The notes beneath the pieces are model-generated. The model saw only the letters and a program-made list of their open reading frames with translations. It did not search any database and had not been told where the DNA came from. The translations under genes and the position numbers were made by a program. Positions 19,754 through 29,850 of a stretch of 64,000 nucleotides of DNA are shown here, piece after piece (positions within the stretch are counted from its first letter, which is position 1; every line of letters starts with the position of its first letter). Origin of the DNA: Methyloprofundus sp. (GTDB taxonomy: Bacteria > Pseudomonadota > Gammaproteobacteria > Methylococcales > Methylomonadaceae); the NCBI GenBank assembly GCA_016592635.1, contig AP023240.1, forward strand, positions 1,963,630 to 2,027,629. Reading direction: 5' to 3'.

Positions 19754-20076
19754 TATTCAGATACACAATCCACAGCTGCCAATTTTTTCTGCAATTCACC
19801 ACTATTATACAAGTCCATAACAATATCACAGCCGCCAATTAACTCTTCATTGATATAAAGTTGCGGATAAGTTGGCCATTGTGAGTACTCTTTCAGAGCT
19901 TCACGCACCTCTTGATCCTCAAAAATATTAATGTACATAAACTTGGCACGACAAGCTTGCATCGCTTGAATTACCTGACCAGAAAAACCACATTGAGGAA
20001 AATCAGGTGAACCTTTCATGTATAAAACAACGGCATGACTCGACAATTGATCTTTAATTCTTTCTACAACTTCCAT
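19753..20076 (-). CDS. grxD: Monothiol glutaredoxin, Grx4 family
   Basis: A 107-residue glutaredoxin with the monothiol site CGFS at 29-32, the glutathione-binding WPTYPQLYINEELIGGCDI segment and the length of E. coli GrxD (115). These proteins hold and pass on [2Fe-2S] clusters with glutathione in the cytosol, often with BolA partners; a bolA-like gene occurs at 28630. The C-terminal residues DCVSE add a further Cys. The downstream repeat abuts its stop codon. Confidence 0.95.
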   Translation of the reverse strand: MEVVERIKDQLSSHAVVLYMKGSPDFPQCGFSGQVIQAMQACRAKFMYINIFEDQEVREALKEYSQWPTYPQLYINEELIGGCDIVMDLYNSGELQKKLAAVDCVSE

Positions 20077-20292
20077 ACTATATTTACTCTAAATATTTAA
20101 AAACCAAGTAATTTTATCAGGATTTATCGCACAAAAAAAGTAATGCGCCAAACAATTATTACTTGCCCATTAAATATAAGAAAACTATAATTGTGGGTTT
20201 TTTCAAAAAGACCTTAAAAATACTCTTCACGCGGTCACGAATTCGCGAAGTATAGAGCGTACTTTTTGCCAAATAAAGGTGCAAACACCATT

Positions 20293-21465
20293 ATGACCAG
20301 CTATATCATGCCCACATACGGACGACTCCCCGTTACTTTCACTAAAGGTGAAGGTGCGTGGCTTTGGGATCAAGATAATAAGCGCTATCTAGATGCGCTC
20401 TCAGGGATTGCTGTCTGCAATTTAGGTCATGCTCACCCTGCAGTACACGAAGCCATTTGTGCACAAAGTCAACAGTTATTACATACGTCTAATTTATATA
20501 ATATTCCTAGCCAAGAACAACTTGCTAGTAAGTTGTGTGAGCTTAGCGCTATGGATAATGTGTTTTTTAGTAATTCTGGCGCAGAAGCTAACGAAGCAGC
20601 TATTAAAATTGCACGTCTTTATGGACATGAAAAAAATATAGATTCCCCTGCTATTTTGGTCATGGAGCAAAGTTTTCATGGTCGTACCATGGCAACTTTA
20701 TCGGCTACCAGCAACCCTAAAGTACAAGCTGGGTTTACTCCCCTTTTAGAGGGCTTTGTACGTGTGCCCTATAATGATATTGCCGCGATTAAAGAGGCCA
20801 TCAATACGCACTCTAATATTGTTGCTATCTTCGTGGAGCCCGTGCAAGGCGAAGGTGGGGTCAATATTCCTGCACCTGACTATCTAAATAAGATACGCGA
20901 ACTCTGTGACCAGCATGCTTTATTGATGATGTTGGATGAAGTACAAACAGGCATTGCCAGAACAGGTGCCTGGTTTGCTTTTCAGCATAACAATATTATT
21001 CCTGATGTTTGCACTTTGGCAAAAGCATTGGGTAATGGTGTACCTATTGGAGCCTGTATGGCTAAAGGCAAAGCGGCAACTTTACTAACCGCTGGCAAAC
21101 ATGGCTCTACTTTTGGCGGCAACCCATTAGCATGTAGTGCTGCATTAGCGGTAATAAATACTGTCGCAACAGAACAGTTATGCCAACAAGCCATTGATAA
21201 AGGCGAGGCCATTAATCAAGGCTTTACTGAGAAACTCAGCGCTAACGAACATATTGTTGAGGTGCGTAATAAAGGCATGATGATAGGTATAGAACTAGAT
21301 CAGCCATGCACCGAATTAGTTGCATTAGCATTAGCTGCCGGATTACTCATAAATGTAACGGGTGAAAGCAGCATCCGCTTGTTACCACCACTGGTTATCA
21401 GCACAGAACAAATTACTTTGCTAGTCGAAACGCTATCAGCACTTATTGTTGATTTTGTATCATAA
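20293..21465 (+). CDS. argD: Acetylornithine aminotransferase
   Basis: A 390-residue PLP enzyme of class III aminotransferases that converts N-acetylglutamate semialdehyde to N-acetylornithine in arginine synthesis; such enzymes often also serve lysine synthesis. The N-terminus YIMPTYGRLPVTF, the FSNSGAEANEAAIK segment, DEVQTGIARTG and the PLP-Lys in TLAKALGNG are all present. The frame opens at a TTG (20266), but the ATG at 20293 matches the family start. argF follows after 23 bases, which favours ArgD over related succinylornithine or GABA transaminases. Confidence 0.94.
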   Translation: MTSYIMPTYGRLPVTFTKGEGAWLWDQDNKRYLDALSGIAVCNLGHAHPAVHEAICAQSQQLLHTSNLYNIPSQEQLASKLCELSAMDNVFFSNSGAEANEAAIKIARLYGHEKNIDSPAILVMEQSFHGRTMATLSATSNPKVQAGFTPLLEGFVRVPYNDIAAIKEAINTHSNIVAIFVEPVQGEGGVNIPAPDYLNKIRELCDQHALLMMLDEVQTGIARTGAWFAFQHNNIIPDVCTLAKALGNGVPIGACMAKGKAATLLTAGKHGSTFGGNPLACSAALAVINTVATEQLCQQAIDKGEAINQGFTEKLSANEHIVEVRNKGMMIGIELDQPCTELVALALAAGLLINVTGESSIRLLPPLVISTEQITLLVETLSALIVDFVS

Positions 21466-21488
21466 AATAAAAATAATAAATACATTAT

Positions 21489-22388
21489 ATGAACCCTAGA
21501 CATTTTATTAGCCTACTTGATTTAAGCAGCGATGAACTGCGCAATTTAATTCTACGAGCAATCGAGTTAAAAAATAATCGCGACCCTGAATTTCAACCAC
21601 TAAAAGGCCAAGTTTTGGCGATGGTGTTTGAAAAATCATCAACACGCACGCGCATTTCTTTTGAAACAGGCATGAGTCACTTTGGTGGGAGTTCCATCTT
21701 TTTATCACCTCGCGATACTCAATTAGGTCGCGGAGAACCCATCAGTGATAGTGCTAAAGTCATTTCCAGCATGGTGGATGCCATTATGTTGCGCACTAAT
21801 GAACATGCAATGGTCACTGAGTTTGCTAAATACTCTAGCGTACCCGTCATCAATGGTTTAACTGATTTATTGCACCCTTGCCAGTTATTAGCAGATATGC
21901 AGGCCTATTTTGAACACCGTGGTGATATTCAAGGTAAGACGGTTACATGGGTTGGCGATGGCAATAATATGTGCCATTCTTATATCAATGCTGCCATTCG
22001 TTTGGATTTCAAATTAAATATCGCCAGCCCTGCTGGGTATTTACCTGATACCGATTTGGTTAAATCGGCTGGAGATCGCGTTACCTTATTTGATAGCGCA
22101 TTGGCTGCCGCACAAAATTCAGATTTGATTGTTACTGATGTTTGGGCCAGTATGGGGCAAGAAGAAGAACAGAAACAACGTGAAATTGCGTTTAAAGATT
22201 ATCAAGTTAGCCAAGGCATAATGAATAATGCCAATGCAGATGCATTATTCATGCACTGCTTGCCGGCACACCGTGGCGAAGAAGTTGCTGCGGAAGTGAT
22301 TGATGGTCAGCAAAGCGTTATCTTTGACGAGGCTGAAAATCGCTTACACGCACAAAAAGCACTTCTAGAATTGCTAATGTGTAGGTAA
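21489..22388 (+). CDS. argF: Ornithine carbamoyltransferase
   Basis: A 299-residue enzyme that makes citrulline from ornithine and carbamoyl phosphate. The carbamoyl-phosphate site [24 protein letters not shown] and the ornithine-site [10 protein letters not shown] are present. It is cotranscribed with argD (23-base gap), while argA is 2.6 kb downstream, so three arginine genes cluster in this part of the window. Confidence 0.97.
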   Translation: MNPRHFISLLDLSSDELRNLILRAIELKNNRDPEFQPLKGQVLAMVFEKSSTRTRISFETGMSHFGGSSIFLSPRDTQLGRGEPISDSAKVISSMVDAIMLRTNEHAMVTEFAKYSSVPVINGLTDLLHPCQLLADMQAYFEHRGDIQGKTVTWVGDGNNMCHSYINAAIRLDFKLNIASPAGYLPDTDLVKSAGDRVTLFDSALAAAQNSDLIVTDVWASMGQEEEQKQREIAFKDYQVSQGIMNNANADALFMHCLPAHRGEEVAAEVIDGQQSVIFDEAENRLHAQKALLELLMCR

Positions 22389-22434
22389 ATTCGTTAAACT
22401 GCTAATAATATATGCTTTTATCAGGACTTCTTTA

Positions 22435-23106
22435 GTGAAACAGTTTTATCTTTTAGTTATAGCTTTATTAAGTAGTAACATGGCTTACGCTACATCCGTT
22501 TATGTTACCGACCACCATAAATTTACTTTACGTAGTGGCGCAAGTAGCTCACACAAAATCATCAAGATGCTACCCAGTGGTACTAAACTGACTTTAATGG
22601 GGGCAGATAAAGCTTCTGGCTATAGCAAAGTACAAACCAGAGCGGGGATCGAAGGCTATATCCCGACACGTTATACCCTAAAAAAACCTATTAGCCGTTG
22701 GTATTTAAATAAAGCTAATAAAAAATTGGAATTAGTACAAGCCGAAAATGATCAGCTCAAAGGCACTTTATCTGAATTACAAAAAAATAATTCATCAACG
22801 ACATCTAATAATGCCAGTTTGACCCAAGAACGCGATAAACTAAGCACTGACTTAAGCAATTTACGCCAAACAGCCTCTAATGCGATTCAGTTAAAACGCC
22901 AAAATAGCGACTTGCAAGAACGCGTTGTGATTGTTGAGCGCGAATTACAGCAGCTAAAACGCGCTAAACAAGCATTAGAAGATAGCACTAGCCAAGATTG
23001 GTTTTTATACGGTGGTATTCTCTCTTTTGTTGGCATTATTTTTGGGTTACTTATTCCTAAAATTAGCTGGCAACGCAAACACCAAAGTAACTGGGATACT
23101 TTTTAA
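22435..23106 (+). CDS. SH3-domain membrane protein, TIGR04211 type
   Basis: A 223-residue protein starting at GTG: signal peptide (to MAYA, residue ~19), a bacterial SH3 domain (~20-90, with FTLRSGASSSHKIIKML and GYIPTRYTL), a long coiled coil (~95-185) and one C-terminal TM helix (~188-208). This is the layout of the TIGR04211 family, found near murein and core genes in gammaproteobacteria. It is probably a periplasmic peptidoglycan-binding protein anchored in the inner membrane by its C-terminus. Function not established. Confidence 0.85.
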   Translation: MKQFYLLVIALLSSNMAYATSVYVTDHHKFTLRSGASSSHKIIKMLPSGTKLTLMGADKASGYSKVQTRAGIEGYIPTRYTLKKPISRWYLNKANKKLELVQAENDQLKGTLSELQKNNSSTTSNNASLTQERDKLSTDLSNLRQTASNAIQLKRQNSDLQERVVIVERELQQLKRAKQALEDSTSQDWFLYGGILSFVGIIFGLLIPKISWQRKHQSNWDTF

Positions 23107-23180
23107 GACTTAACAATAATCAACACCAGTATATTTAGTAAAAATACATTATCAACACTTTAACAAGCGATCATATTCAC

Positions 23181-24866
23181 ATGGCCAACGATAAAAATAC
23201 CCGTACCTTTTCTTCCAAAGTAGTAGATGGCATGGAACGCGCACCAAGTCGCGCTATGCTACATGCTGTTGGCTTTAGTAACGAAGATTTCAAAAAACCT
23301 CAAATTGGTATTGCTTCAACTTGGAGCATGGTGACTCCGTGTAATATGCATATCAACAAACTTGCTGATGATGCAGTGCGTGGTGTTGATGCTGCTGGTG
23401 GTAAGGCCATCATTTTCAATACGATCACCATTTCTGACGGTATCTCTATGGGTACTGAAGGAATGAAATACTCATTAGTTTCTCGTGAAGTCATTGCAGA
23501 TTCGATTGAAACAGTAACAGGCTGCCAAGGCTTTGATGGGGTTGTCGCTATCGGTGGCTGTGATAAAAACATGCCGGGTTGCATGATTGCCCTATCACGT
23601 TTAAACCGCCCTTCAGTATTTGTTTATGGCGGTACTATTTTACCTGGCTGCCATAAAGAGAAGAAACTTGATGTAGTCTCGGTTTTTGAAGCCGTTGGTG
23701 CCCGTGCCAATAATCAAATTGATGACGAGGAACTAGCTGCTATTGAAGCCAAAGCAATCCCAGGAGCTGGTTCTTGTGGTGGTATGTATACCGCTAATAC
23801 CATGGCTTCTGCAATTGAAGCTTTAGGTATGAGCTTACCAGGTAGCTCTGCACAAGCCGCGATCTCTGATGATAAACGCAAAGATTGTGAACGTGCTGGT
23901 GCCGCAGTTTTAGAACTATTAAAACAAGATATTAAGCCTAGCGACATCATGACTAAAGCAGCATTTGAAAATGCTATTACGGTAGTCATCGCTCTAGGTG
24001 GTTCAACCAATGCAGTTTTACATATTCTGGCAATGGCGAATGCTGCGAAAGTAGACATTCAATTAAGTGATTTCACTCGCATTGGTGCTAAGGTGCCGAT
24101 GGTTGCAGATTTAAAACCTTCAGGTCGCTACCAAATGGCGGAATTAATTGAAATTGGTGGTATCCAGCCATTAATGAAAATTTTGCTTGAGCGTGGTTTA
24201 TTGCATGGTGATTGTCTAACAGTAACGGGTAAAACATTGGCAGAAAACCTAGCTGATGTCGCACCTTACCCTATTGACCAAGATATGATCTTGCCATTAG
24301 ATAACCCCATTAAAAAAGACAGTCACTTGGTTATCCTGCATGGTAACTTAGCGGCTGAAGGTTCGGTTGCTAAAATTACTGGTAAAGAAGGTTTATGCTT
24401 TACAGGGACTGCAAAAGTTTATGATGCAGAAGAAGAAGCTTTACAAGGCATCTTAAATGGCGATATTGTTAAAGGTGATGTGATCGTTATTCGCTACGAA
24501 GGTCCTAAAGGTGGCCCTGGTATGCGCGAAATGCTTTCGCCGACTTCTGCCATTATGGGTAAAGGTTTGGGTAAAGATGTTGCCTTGATTACTGATGGTC
24601 GATTCTCTGGTGGTACCCATGGCTTTGTTGTTGGCCATATCACACCTGAAGCACATGTAGGCGGCTCATTAGCTATCGTTAATAATGGTGATAAAATTAC
24701 CATTGATGCTGAAAGTAAAGAACTAACATTGCATGTTGATGATGCTGAGATTCAAGCACGTTTGGCTACATGGCAGCAACCTGCACCAAAATATACACGT
24801 GGTGTTTTGGCTAAATATGCCAAATTGGTAAATTCTGCATCTGAAGGTGCAGTAACAGATAATTAA
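23181..24866 (+). CDS. ilvD: Dihydroxy-acid dehydratase
   Basis: A 561-residue Fe-S dehydratase of valine, leucine and isoleucine synthesis. The cluster ligands lie in [16 protein letters not shown] and [29 protein letters not shown] is the second ILVD/EDD signature. The size is that of the shorter IlvD form found in many bacteria (about 560 rather than 616 residues). It stands apart from other ilv genes here. Related sugar-acid dehydratases are possible, but the close fit to the IlvD signatures makes that unlikely. Confidence 0.95.
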   Translation: MANDKNTRTFSSKVVDGMERAPSRAMLHAVGFSNEDFKKPQIGIASTWSMVTPCNMHINKLADDAVRGVDAAGGKAIIFNTITISDGISMGTEGMKYSLVSREVIADSIETVTGCQGFDGVVAIGGCDKNMPGCMIALSRLNRPSVFVYGGTILPGCHKEKKLDVVSVFEAVGARANNQIDDEELAAIEAKAIPGAGSCGGMYTANTMASAIEALGMSLPGSSAQAAISDDKRKDCERAGAAVLELLKQDIKPSDIMTKAAFENAITVVIALGGSTNAVLHILAMANAAKVDIQLSDFTRIGAKVPMVADLKPSGRYQMAELIEIGGIQPLMKILLERGLLHGDCLTVTGKTLAENLADVAPYPIDQDMILPLDNPIKKDSHLVILHGNLAAEGSVAKITGKEGLCFTGTAKVYDAEEEALQGILNGDIVKGDVIVIRYEGPKGGPGMREMLSPTSAIMGKGLGKDVALITDGRFSGGTHGFVVGHITPEAHVGGSLAIVNNGDKITIDAESKELTLHVDDAEIQARLATWQQPAPKYTRGVLAKYAKLVNSASEGAVTDN

Positions 24867-24871
24867 TTTTT

Positions 24872-24938
24872 CTGTAGGAAGTGTGTCCTATGGCCGCAAC
24901 TAGTTTAAATCGCTGCCATAGAACCTCCTACCGACTAT
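24872..24938. repeat. Inverted pair of REP-like units
   Basis: A unit beginning CTGTAGGA and containing CCTATGGC (24872-24900) is followed by a similar unit in the opposite sense (24911-24938), so the two can form one hairpin between ilvD and argA. A third copy ends hrpA at 54303-54328. It may work as the ilvD terminator. Confidence 0.6.
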
Positions 24939-24950
24939 TAAATTCTTTTA

Positions 24951-26270
24951 ATGCAAAACTCCAGCGTATTCGTTAACTGGTTTCGGGATTCATCACCCTA
25001 TATCCATGCACATCGTCACCGTACTTTTGTTATCTACTTTGGTGGTGAAGCGGTTTTGGATGCAGGGTTACATAACCTGATCCATGATTTCGCATTACTA
25101 AATAGTCTAGGTATTCGTTTAGTACTGGTACACGGTATTCGCCCGCAGATTGACCACTACCTGCAAAAACAACAACAGCAATCACAATTCCACCAAGACT
25201 TACGCATAACCGATAAACCTGCCTTACAGGCCGTTAAAGCAGCAGCAGGGTTAGTACGTGTAGAAATTGAGGCCCTACTATCTCTTGGAGTAGCCAACTC
25301 GCCAATGTCTGGCGCAAAAATTCGAGTGATATCAGGCAATTTTGTGACTGCACAACCATTAGGTGTACTCAATGGCGTAGACTTTCAGTTTACCGGCAAA
25401 ATACGCAAAGTGGATAGTACTGCCATTAACGAGCAATTAGATCTGGGTCATGTAGTACTTATTTCACCTGTCGGTTACTCACCTAGCGGAGAATTATTCA
25501 ACTTATCCGCTGAACAAGTTGCTACCGAAGTAGCAATAGCCCTACAGGCAGAAAAGCTGGTATTGATGACCGAACAAAGCTGCCAATCAGTGCAGACAGG
25601 GCAACTCATAGCCCAAATGACCACTGCGGAAACACAAAGCTTTATCAAATATGAGCCGCAATTGGCGACTAGTACCAGACATGCTTTACAATCTGCTATA
25701 CATGGCTGTCAGTCAGGTGTGCGTCGCGTACATATCTTACATAGAAAAATTGATGGTGCTTTATTAATAGAACTGTTTAGTCGTGACGGCATTGGTACGC
25801 TGATTAGTTCATCTAATTTTGAAACTTTACGCGCAGCCACTTTAAGTGATATTCCAGGCATCTTGGAATTAATCACCCCATTAGAGCAAAAAGGTCTATT
25901 AGTTTCACGCTCAGAAGAGCACTTAGAAATTAATATTAATGACTATATCGTCATAGAACGTGATGGCTTAATTATTGGTTGTACCGCCCTACATAAAATA
26001 GAACATAGCAATGCCGGCTTAATTGCCTGTTTGGCAATACACCCTGAATACCAAAAAGCAGCACGTGGTAATCAATTATTAGAACAACTGTTTAGCAAAG
26101 CAAGACAAGACGCTTTACAACAATTATTCGCACTATCAACACAAACCATGCACTGGTTTATTGATCGTGGTTTTCAAGAGAGTCGTTTTGATTCTCTGCC
26201 TGCTACTTTACAAGAAAATTATAACCACTTACGTAATGCCAAAGTACTTACAATAAAAATTCATAATTAA
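24951..26270 (+). CDS. argA: N-acetylglutamate synthase
   Basis: A 439-residue two-domain ArgA: an amino-acid-kinase fold (residues ~1-280; FVIYFGGEAV, LVHGIRPQID) that binds arginine as feedback inhibitor, and a C-terminal GNAT acetyltransferase (~290-439; CLAIHPEYQKAARGNQLLEQL). It acetylates glutamate with acetyl-CoA, the first step of arginine synthesis. The length matches E. coli ArgA (443). Upstream lies a hairpin repeat and no strong RBS. Confidence 0.96.
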   Translation: MQNSSVFVNWFRDSSPYIHAHRHRTFVIYFGGEAVLDAGLHNLIHDFALLNSLGIRLVLVHGIRPQIDHYLQKQQQQSQFHQDLRITDKPALQAVKAAAGLVRVEIEALLSLGVANSPMSGAKIRVISGNFVTAQPLGVLNGVDFQFTGKIRKVDSTAINEQLDLGHVVLISPVGYSPSGELFNLSAEQVATEVAIALQAEKLVLMTEQSCQSVQTGQLIAQMTTAETQSFIKYEPQLATSTRHALQSAIHGCQSGVRRVHILHRKIDGALLIELFSRDGIGTLISSSNFETLRAATLSDIPGILELITPLEQKGLLVSRSEEHLEININDYIVIERDGLIIGCTALHKIEHSNAGLIACLAIHPEYQKAARGNQLLEQLFSKARQDALQQLFALSTQTMHWFIDRGFQESRFDSLPATLQENYNHLRNAKVLTIKIHN

Positions 26271-26276
26271 CTTGTG

Positions 26277-27008
26277 CTATTTTTCTGCCACGACTAAAGC
26301 ATTCACCTCACAACGATGGCTTAAATTGACTCGTTTAAAACCAACTTTTCGTAATTGCTGCAAAGAGAAAGTCTCACGCATGACATGATTTTCAGATTCA
26401 TCAGAAAATAAATGCACAATCCAGTGCTCAAGAATATCTAGCTTATCAATCGCCACTAAAGCTTTAAAATAACCACTCACTTCATTTTGAATAGTTCGGG
26501 TATGCTCAGAAACATCATCCAAACCATAGCGGTCACCATTTATAAACTGACCTCCTGGTTTCAGCACCCGAAATATCTCAATCATTACTTCAGCACGATA
26601 ACTATCTAAAAAATTATGCACTGTATAGGCTGAAGCCACAACATCAACACTGGCAGATGCAGTCCCTTTTAATACCGTTAACACATCATCAGCATCAAAA
26701 CTAAGCCGTTCTTGTTGCACCCATTCCTGCAAGCTAGCTTTAGCTTGGTTTTGCATCGTCGGCTCGCTATCTACTGACAGCACATTAAGTTGTTCAGAAG
26801 CTAACAGTATTGCCAGAGTGGTGATACCTGTACCACCACCAAGCTCTAAAATATTGAGTGTTTGTATTGCGTGCTTATGCGCATATTGTTCAACAGACTC
26901 ACCCACTAACTGACTCATTCTAGCTGCTAATGGACAGATTAATTTTAAGGTGTCGTATTCTTGACCAATAACCCCCGAAAACATGGCTTCAAGTTGTGCA
27001 TCGTTCAT
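26277..27008 (-). CDS. Class I SAM-dependent methyltransferase, substrate unknown
   Basis: A 243-residue soluble protein with the SAM motif ILELGGGTGITT, an acidic end of strand 2 (LSVDSEP) and the post-motif LKPGGQFINGDRYG. It is cotranscribed with the DUF1244 gene upstream (2-base gap) and converges on argA with only 6 bases between the stops. The substrate cannot be told from sequence; quinone, small-molecule and protein methyltransferases share this fold. Confidence 0.8.
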   Translation of the reverse strand: MNDAQLEAMFSGVIGQEYDTLKLICPLAARMSQLVGESVEQYAHKHAIQTLNILELGGGTGITTLAILLASEQLNVLSVDSEPTMQNQAKASLQEWVQQERLSFDADDVLTVLKGTASASVDVVASAYTVHNFLDSYRAEVMIEIFRVLKPGGQFINGDRYGLDDVSEHTRTIQNEVSGYFKALVAIDKLDILEHWIVHLFSDESENHVMRETFSLQQLRKVGFKRVNLSHRCEVNALVVAEK

Positions 27009-27010
27009 GA

Positions 27011-27313
27011 TTATTCTTTATTTGCTGCTTTTTTACTTTCAAACATGGCAAGCTGCTCTGCCGTTGCCTTAAGCTGGAATTTATCTTTCCATTCACTATA
27101 TGGCATGCCATAAACATATTCGCGCGCTGCATCATAATCCATTGGCTCCCCCTTTTCCTCTGCTGCTGCCATATACCACTTAGCTAAACAGTTACGGCAA
27201 AAATCAGCCAAATTCATTAAGTCTATATTTTGCACTTCAGTATGTGCTTGAAAATGGGCAATTAATCGTCTAAAAGCAGCTGCTTCTAGCTCAGTTTGTG
27301 TCTTAGTATCCAT
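27011..27313 (-). CDS. DUF1244-family protein
   Basis: A 100-residue cytoplasmic protein. FRRLIAHFQAH, VQNIDLMNLADFCRNCLAKW and the segment with VYGMPYSEWK are the conserved core of the DUF1244 family, a small helical domain common in proteobacteria. The two cysteines in CRNC could bind a metal. It precedes the methyltransferase gene by 2 bases. Function unknown. Confidence 0.88.
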   Translation of the reverse strand: MDTKTQTELEAAAFRRLIAHFQAHTEVQNIDLMNLADFCRNCLAKWYMAAAEEKGEPMDYDAAREYVYGMPYSEWKDKFQLKATAEQLAMFESKKAANKE

Positions 27314-27419
27314 TGATCCTCCTAAAAAGGCATTATTCTAGCAGAAAGCCCTACCAATTCATGTACAAAAGTACAAAAAACACCTACAATTAACCCTCAT
27401 TTTTTAACATGGCATCGTT

Positions 27420-27755
27420 GTGGAAATCCATAGTTCATCACTTTATATTGAACCTGCTAGTTCTAGGCAGCAAAATACCCCCGCTAATACTAGCCAGCCC
27501 AAGCCTGATAGTGAGACTAATGACACAAGCAATCTCAATGCTTCTCCTCTATCTAGCACCGAACAATTTGCAAGCGCAGTTGAACAAAAACGAGTTCAAG
27601 AACTTGTCGCACCCTCTGCTCTAAGCGATAATAGCTCAACACAACCAATTGATCTACGTACCAATAAAGCGCTAAATACTTATTCCTCTACTTTTAATCA
27701 ATTATCTCAGCAACAAATTAATGCATCTGTCTCAGGTATTGATTTTTTTGTTTAA
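27420..27755 (+). CDS. Hypothetical polar protein
   Basis: A 111-residue frame from GTG with no good RBS. The protein is rich in Ser, Thr, Asn and Gln in its first half and then has an ordered-looking tail with EQFASAVEQKRVQELVAPSA, IDLRTNKALNTYSSTF and an end GIDFFV. There is no signal peptide or TM helix. An overlapping frame from the ATG at 27409 is shorter and less regular. It lies 18 bases before yciB. I do not recognise a family. Confidence 0.5.
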   Translation: MEIHSSSLYIEPASSRQQNTPANTSQPKPDSETNDTSNLNASPLSSTEQFASAVEQKRVQELVAPSALSDNSSTQPIDLRTNKALNTYSSTFNQLSQQQINASVSGIDFFV

Positions 27756-27773
27756 CCCCCCACATCAACTTTC

Positions 27774-28328
27774 ATGAATAAAATAATTTTTGATTTCTTT
27801 CCCATTGTCTTATTTTTTATTGCTTATAAGACTTATGATTTATATGTTGCCACTGCGGTAGTCATTGCTGCAACTTTCGTACAGGTAGCTTATAGCCTGA
27901 TAAGATACCGTAAAGCTGAAACCATGCAATGGGTCACCCTAGGGCTCATGGTAGTCATGGGGGGAGCAACGCTTTATTTGCAAGATGAACAGTTTATCAA
28001 ATGGAAATTAACTATTATTGAATGGTTATTTGGGGCTGTATTAATTGGTAGTCATTTTATTGGCAAAAAAACCATTATGGAAAAGATGATGGGAGCCAAT
28101 ATAGAAATGCCAGCTAAAGTATGGAGTATTTTAAACTTGGTTTGGGCCTTATTTTTTATCAGTGTTGGCTTTATCAATATATATGTCATGTTTAACTACG
28201 ATACTGATACTTGGGTCGAATTTAAAACCTTTGGCGTACCAATACTAATGGGTATTTTTGTTTTGTTCCAAGTCATCGGCATGTATAAATACTTGCCTGA
28301 CCCAGAGCCTGAAGAAGCTGAGAAATAA
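27774..28328 (+). CDS. yciB: Inner-membrane protein YciB (septation protein A family)
   Basis: A 184-residue membrane protein with five or six helices; [14 protein letters not shown] at the start and [19 protein letters not shown] are typical of YciB/IspZ proteins (179 residues in E. coli). The family affects cell-envelope synthesis and septum formation through contacts with elongation and division proteins. It starts a tight run with yciI-like, bolA-like and ppiC-like genes (2-base gap to the next), an arrangement common in gammaproteobacteria. Confidence 0.93.
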   Translation: MNKIIFDFFPIVLFFIAYKTYDLYVATAVVIAATFVQVAYSLIRYRKAETMQWVTLGLMVVMGGATLYLQDEQFIKWKLTIIEWLFGAVLIGSHFIGKKTIMEKMMGANIEMPAKVWSILNLVWALFFISVGFINIYVMFNYDTDTWVEFKTFGVPILMGIFVLFQVIGMYKYLPDPEPEEAEK

Positions 28329-28330
28329 AT

Positions 28331-28633
28331 ATGTTATACGCTATTATTAGTGAAGATAAAGCTGACAGCTTAGCGCAAAGAATGGCAGTTCGCCCTGATC
28401 ATTTACAGCGTCTTGAAATTTTACAAAATGAAGGGCGTTTAGTTCTAGCAGGACCACACCCATTAATTGATAGTAACAACCCAGGTGATGCTGGTTTTTC
28501 GGGAAGCCTAGTCGTTGCCGAATTTGCAAGCTTGGAAGCAGCTAAGTCTTGGGCAGACCAAGATCCTTATTTGCTGACAGGTGTCTATGCATCCGTAATC
28601 GTTAAACCCTTTAAACAAGTATTTCCCCAATGA
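28331..28633 (+). CDS. YciI-like protein
   Basis: A 100-residue protein of the YCII (dimeric alpha-beta barrel) superfamily: [31 protein letters not shown] and [16 protein letters not shown]. The His and Asp in these segments are the residues proposed as a small active site in the family. Its reaction is unknown. It overlaps bolA by 4 bases (ATGA). Confidence 0.9.
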   Translation: MLYAIISEDKADSLAQRMAVRPDHLQRLEILQNEGRLVLAGPHPLIDSNNPGDAGFSGSLVVAEFASLEAAKSWADQDPYLLTGVYASVIVKPFKQVFPQ

Positions 28634-28896
28634 CAGTTGATTTAATCAAAACACTTCTTACTGATGCATTAAACCCGCAGAAAATTGAAATCGCCGATAA
28701 TAGTCAAGCTCACGCTGGACATGCAGGCGCACAAAGTGGCGGTGGCCACTATCATGTACGTATTGTCGCGGATGCTTTCGAAGGAAAGTCATTAGTACAA
28801 CGACACCAATTAATTTATAAAGCCTTAGGTGACCTGATGAAACAGGAAATTCACGCCTTAGGTATTGAAGCTTTCACACCAACCGAGTCAAACTAA
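28630..28896 (+). CDS. BolA-family protein
   Basis: An 88-residue protein of the BolA fold with [19 protein letters not shown] and the helix [16 protein letters not shown]. Family members bind monothiol glutaredoxins and take part in Fe-S cluster handling or transcription control. A grxD gene is present in the same window. The His-rich loop could help hold a cluster. Overlap with yciI shows coupling. Confidence 0.9.
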   Translation: MTVDLIKTLLTDALNPQKIEIADNSQAHAGHAGAQSGGGHYHVRIVADAFEGKSLVQRHQLIYKALGDLMKQEIHALGIEAFTPTESN

Positions 28897-28909
28897 AGGA
28901 ATGACCTCT

Positions 28910-29785
28910 ATGAAATTAAAAGCAATTCCATTTTTACTTGCTAGTACTGCATTTTTCGCAGGTTGTCAGCAAAATGCCAATACTATCGCTGCACCCAGCA
29001 TTCAAAAAGCAGATGCCGTTGCCAGTGTAAATGGTCAGTTTATTAGCAAAAAAGCACTTGAAGCGCTGAATAAAGAAGTGAGTGCTCGGGCACGTGGTCA
29101 AAAAATTCCACAAGATAAACTTATTGATGAATTAATAAAACGTGAATTATTAGTTCAAGAAGCAAAAGCTAAACATCTTGAGCAATCACCTGAAATGATT
29201 GAGCGTATGGTTATGATGCAAAATACCCTGCTATCACAAGCGGCTATCCAAGATTACATCAAAGCTAACCCGGTAACAGAAGCTGATATTCAAGCTGAAT
29301 ATGATAAACAAATCAGTAATTCTGGTGGCGGAACCGAATTTAAAGCCCGTCATATTTTAGTCAAAACAGAGGATGAAGCGAAAGCAATCATTGCTGAACT
29401 AGATAAAGGCGCTGATTTTGTTGAATTAGCAAAAATAAAATCAACAGGTCCTTCTAAAACACAAGGTGGCGACTTAGGCTGGTTTGGTCCTAAACAAATG
29501 GTACCTCCTTTTTCTGAGGCAGTAGCAAGTCTTGAGAATGGCAAATACACTAAAGCACCTGTAAAAACACAATTTGGCTGGCACATCATTATCCGCGAAG
29601 AATCAAGAGAGCAAACGCCTCCACCACTTGCAGCTGTTAAGGAACAATTAGAGCCAATGGTACAACGTCAAAAAATCACAGAATACCTTGATGCATTACG
29701 TAGTGGCGCACAAGTTGAAATTTTGTTAGCTGCTGAAGAAACAGCGGCAGTACCTGCTATTGCGCCTGCAACAGCAGTGAAATAA
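28910..29785 (+). CDS. Parvulin-type peptidyl-prolyl isomerase lipoprotein
   Basis: A 291-residue exported lipoprotein (AFFAGC, Cys19). The N-terminal SurA-like chaperone helices cover ~35-140 and the parvulin domain ~145-245 (FKARHILVKTEDEA, GGDLGWFGPKQMVPPF, TQFGWHII). It should help fold outer-membrane or periplasmic proteins. Frames open earlier at TTG 28865 and ATG 28901, but AAAGGA is best placed for the ATG at 28910, which starts a clean signal peptide. The tail is Ala-rich. It ends the yciB operon before a strong terminator. Confidence 0.9.
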   Translation: MKLKAIPFLLASTAFFAGCQQNANTIAAPSIQKADAVASVNGQFISKKALEALNKEVSARARGQKIPQDKLIDELIKRELLVQEAKAKHLEQSPEMIERMVMMQNTLLSQAAIQDYIKANPVTEADIQAEYDKQISNSGGGTEFKARHILVKTEDEAKAIIAELDKGADFVELAKIKSTGPSKTQGGDLGWFGPKQMVPPFSEAVASLENGKYTKAPVKTQFGWHIIIREESREQTPPPLAAVKEQLEPMVQRQKITEYLDALRSGAQVEILLAAEETAAVPAIAPATAVK

Positions 29786-29804
29786 GTCTAGCGACAATAA
29801 TATA

Positions 29805-29843
29805 ATTGTAGGGAGAGGCTTTATTTAAGCCTCCCCCTACAAT
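29805..29843. terminator. Bidirectional terminator hairpin
   Basis: ATTGTAGGG and GAGGCTT pair with AAGCCTC and CCCTACAAT with one bulge, around a short TATTT loop. It lies between the ends of the ppiC-like gene (plus) and the kinase gene (minus), so it can serve both. Confidence 0.65.
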
Positions 29844-29850
29844 CTATTAA

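Noticed and set aside
27409..27624. 71-residue frame starting at an ATG in front of yciB
   Set aside because: It overlaps the longer frame at 27420-27755, which has a more protein-like composition and ends just before yciB; the shorter frame is hydrophobic only by chance base composition.
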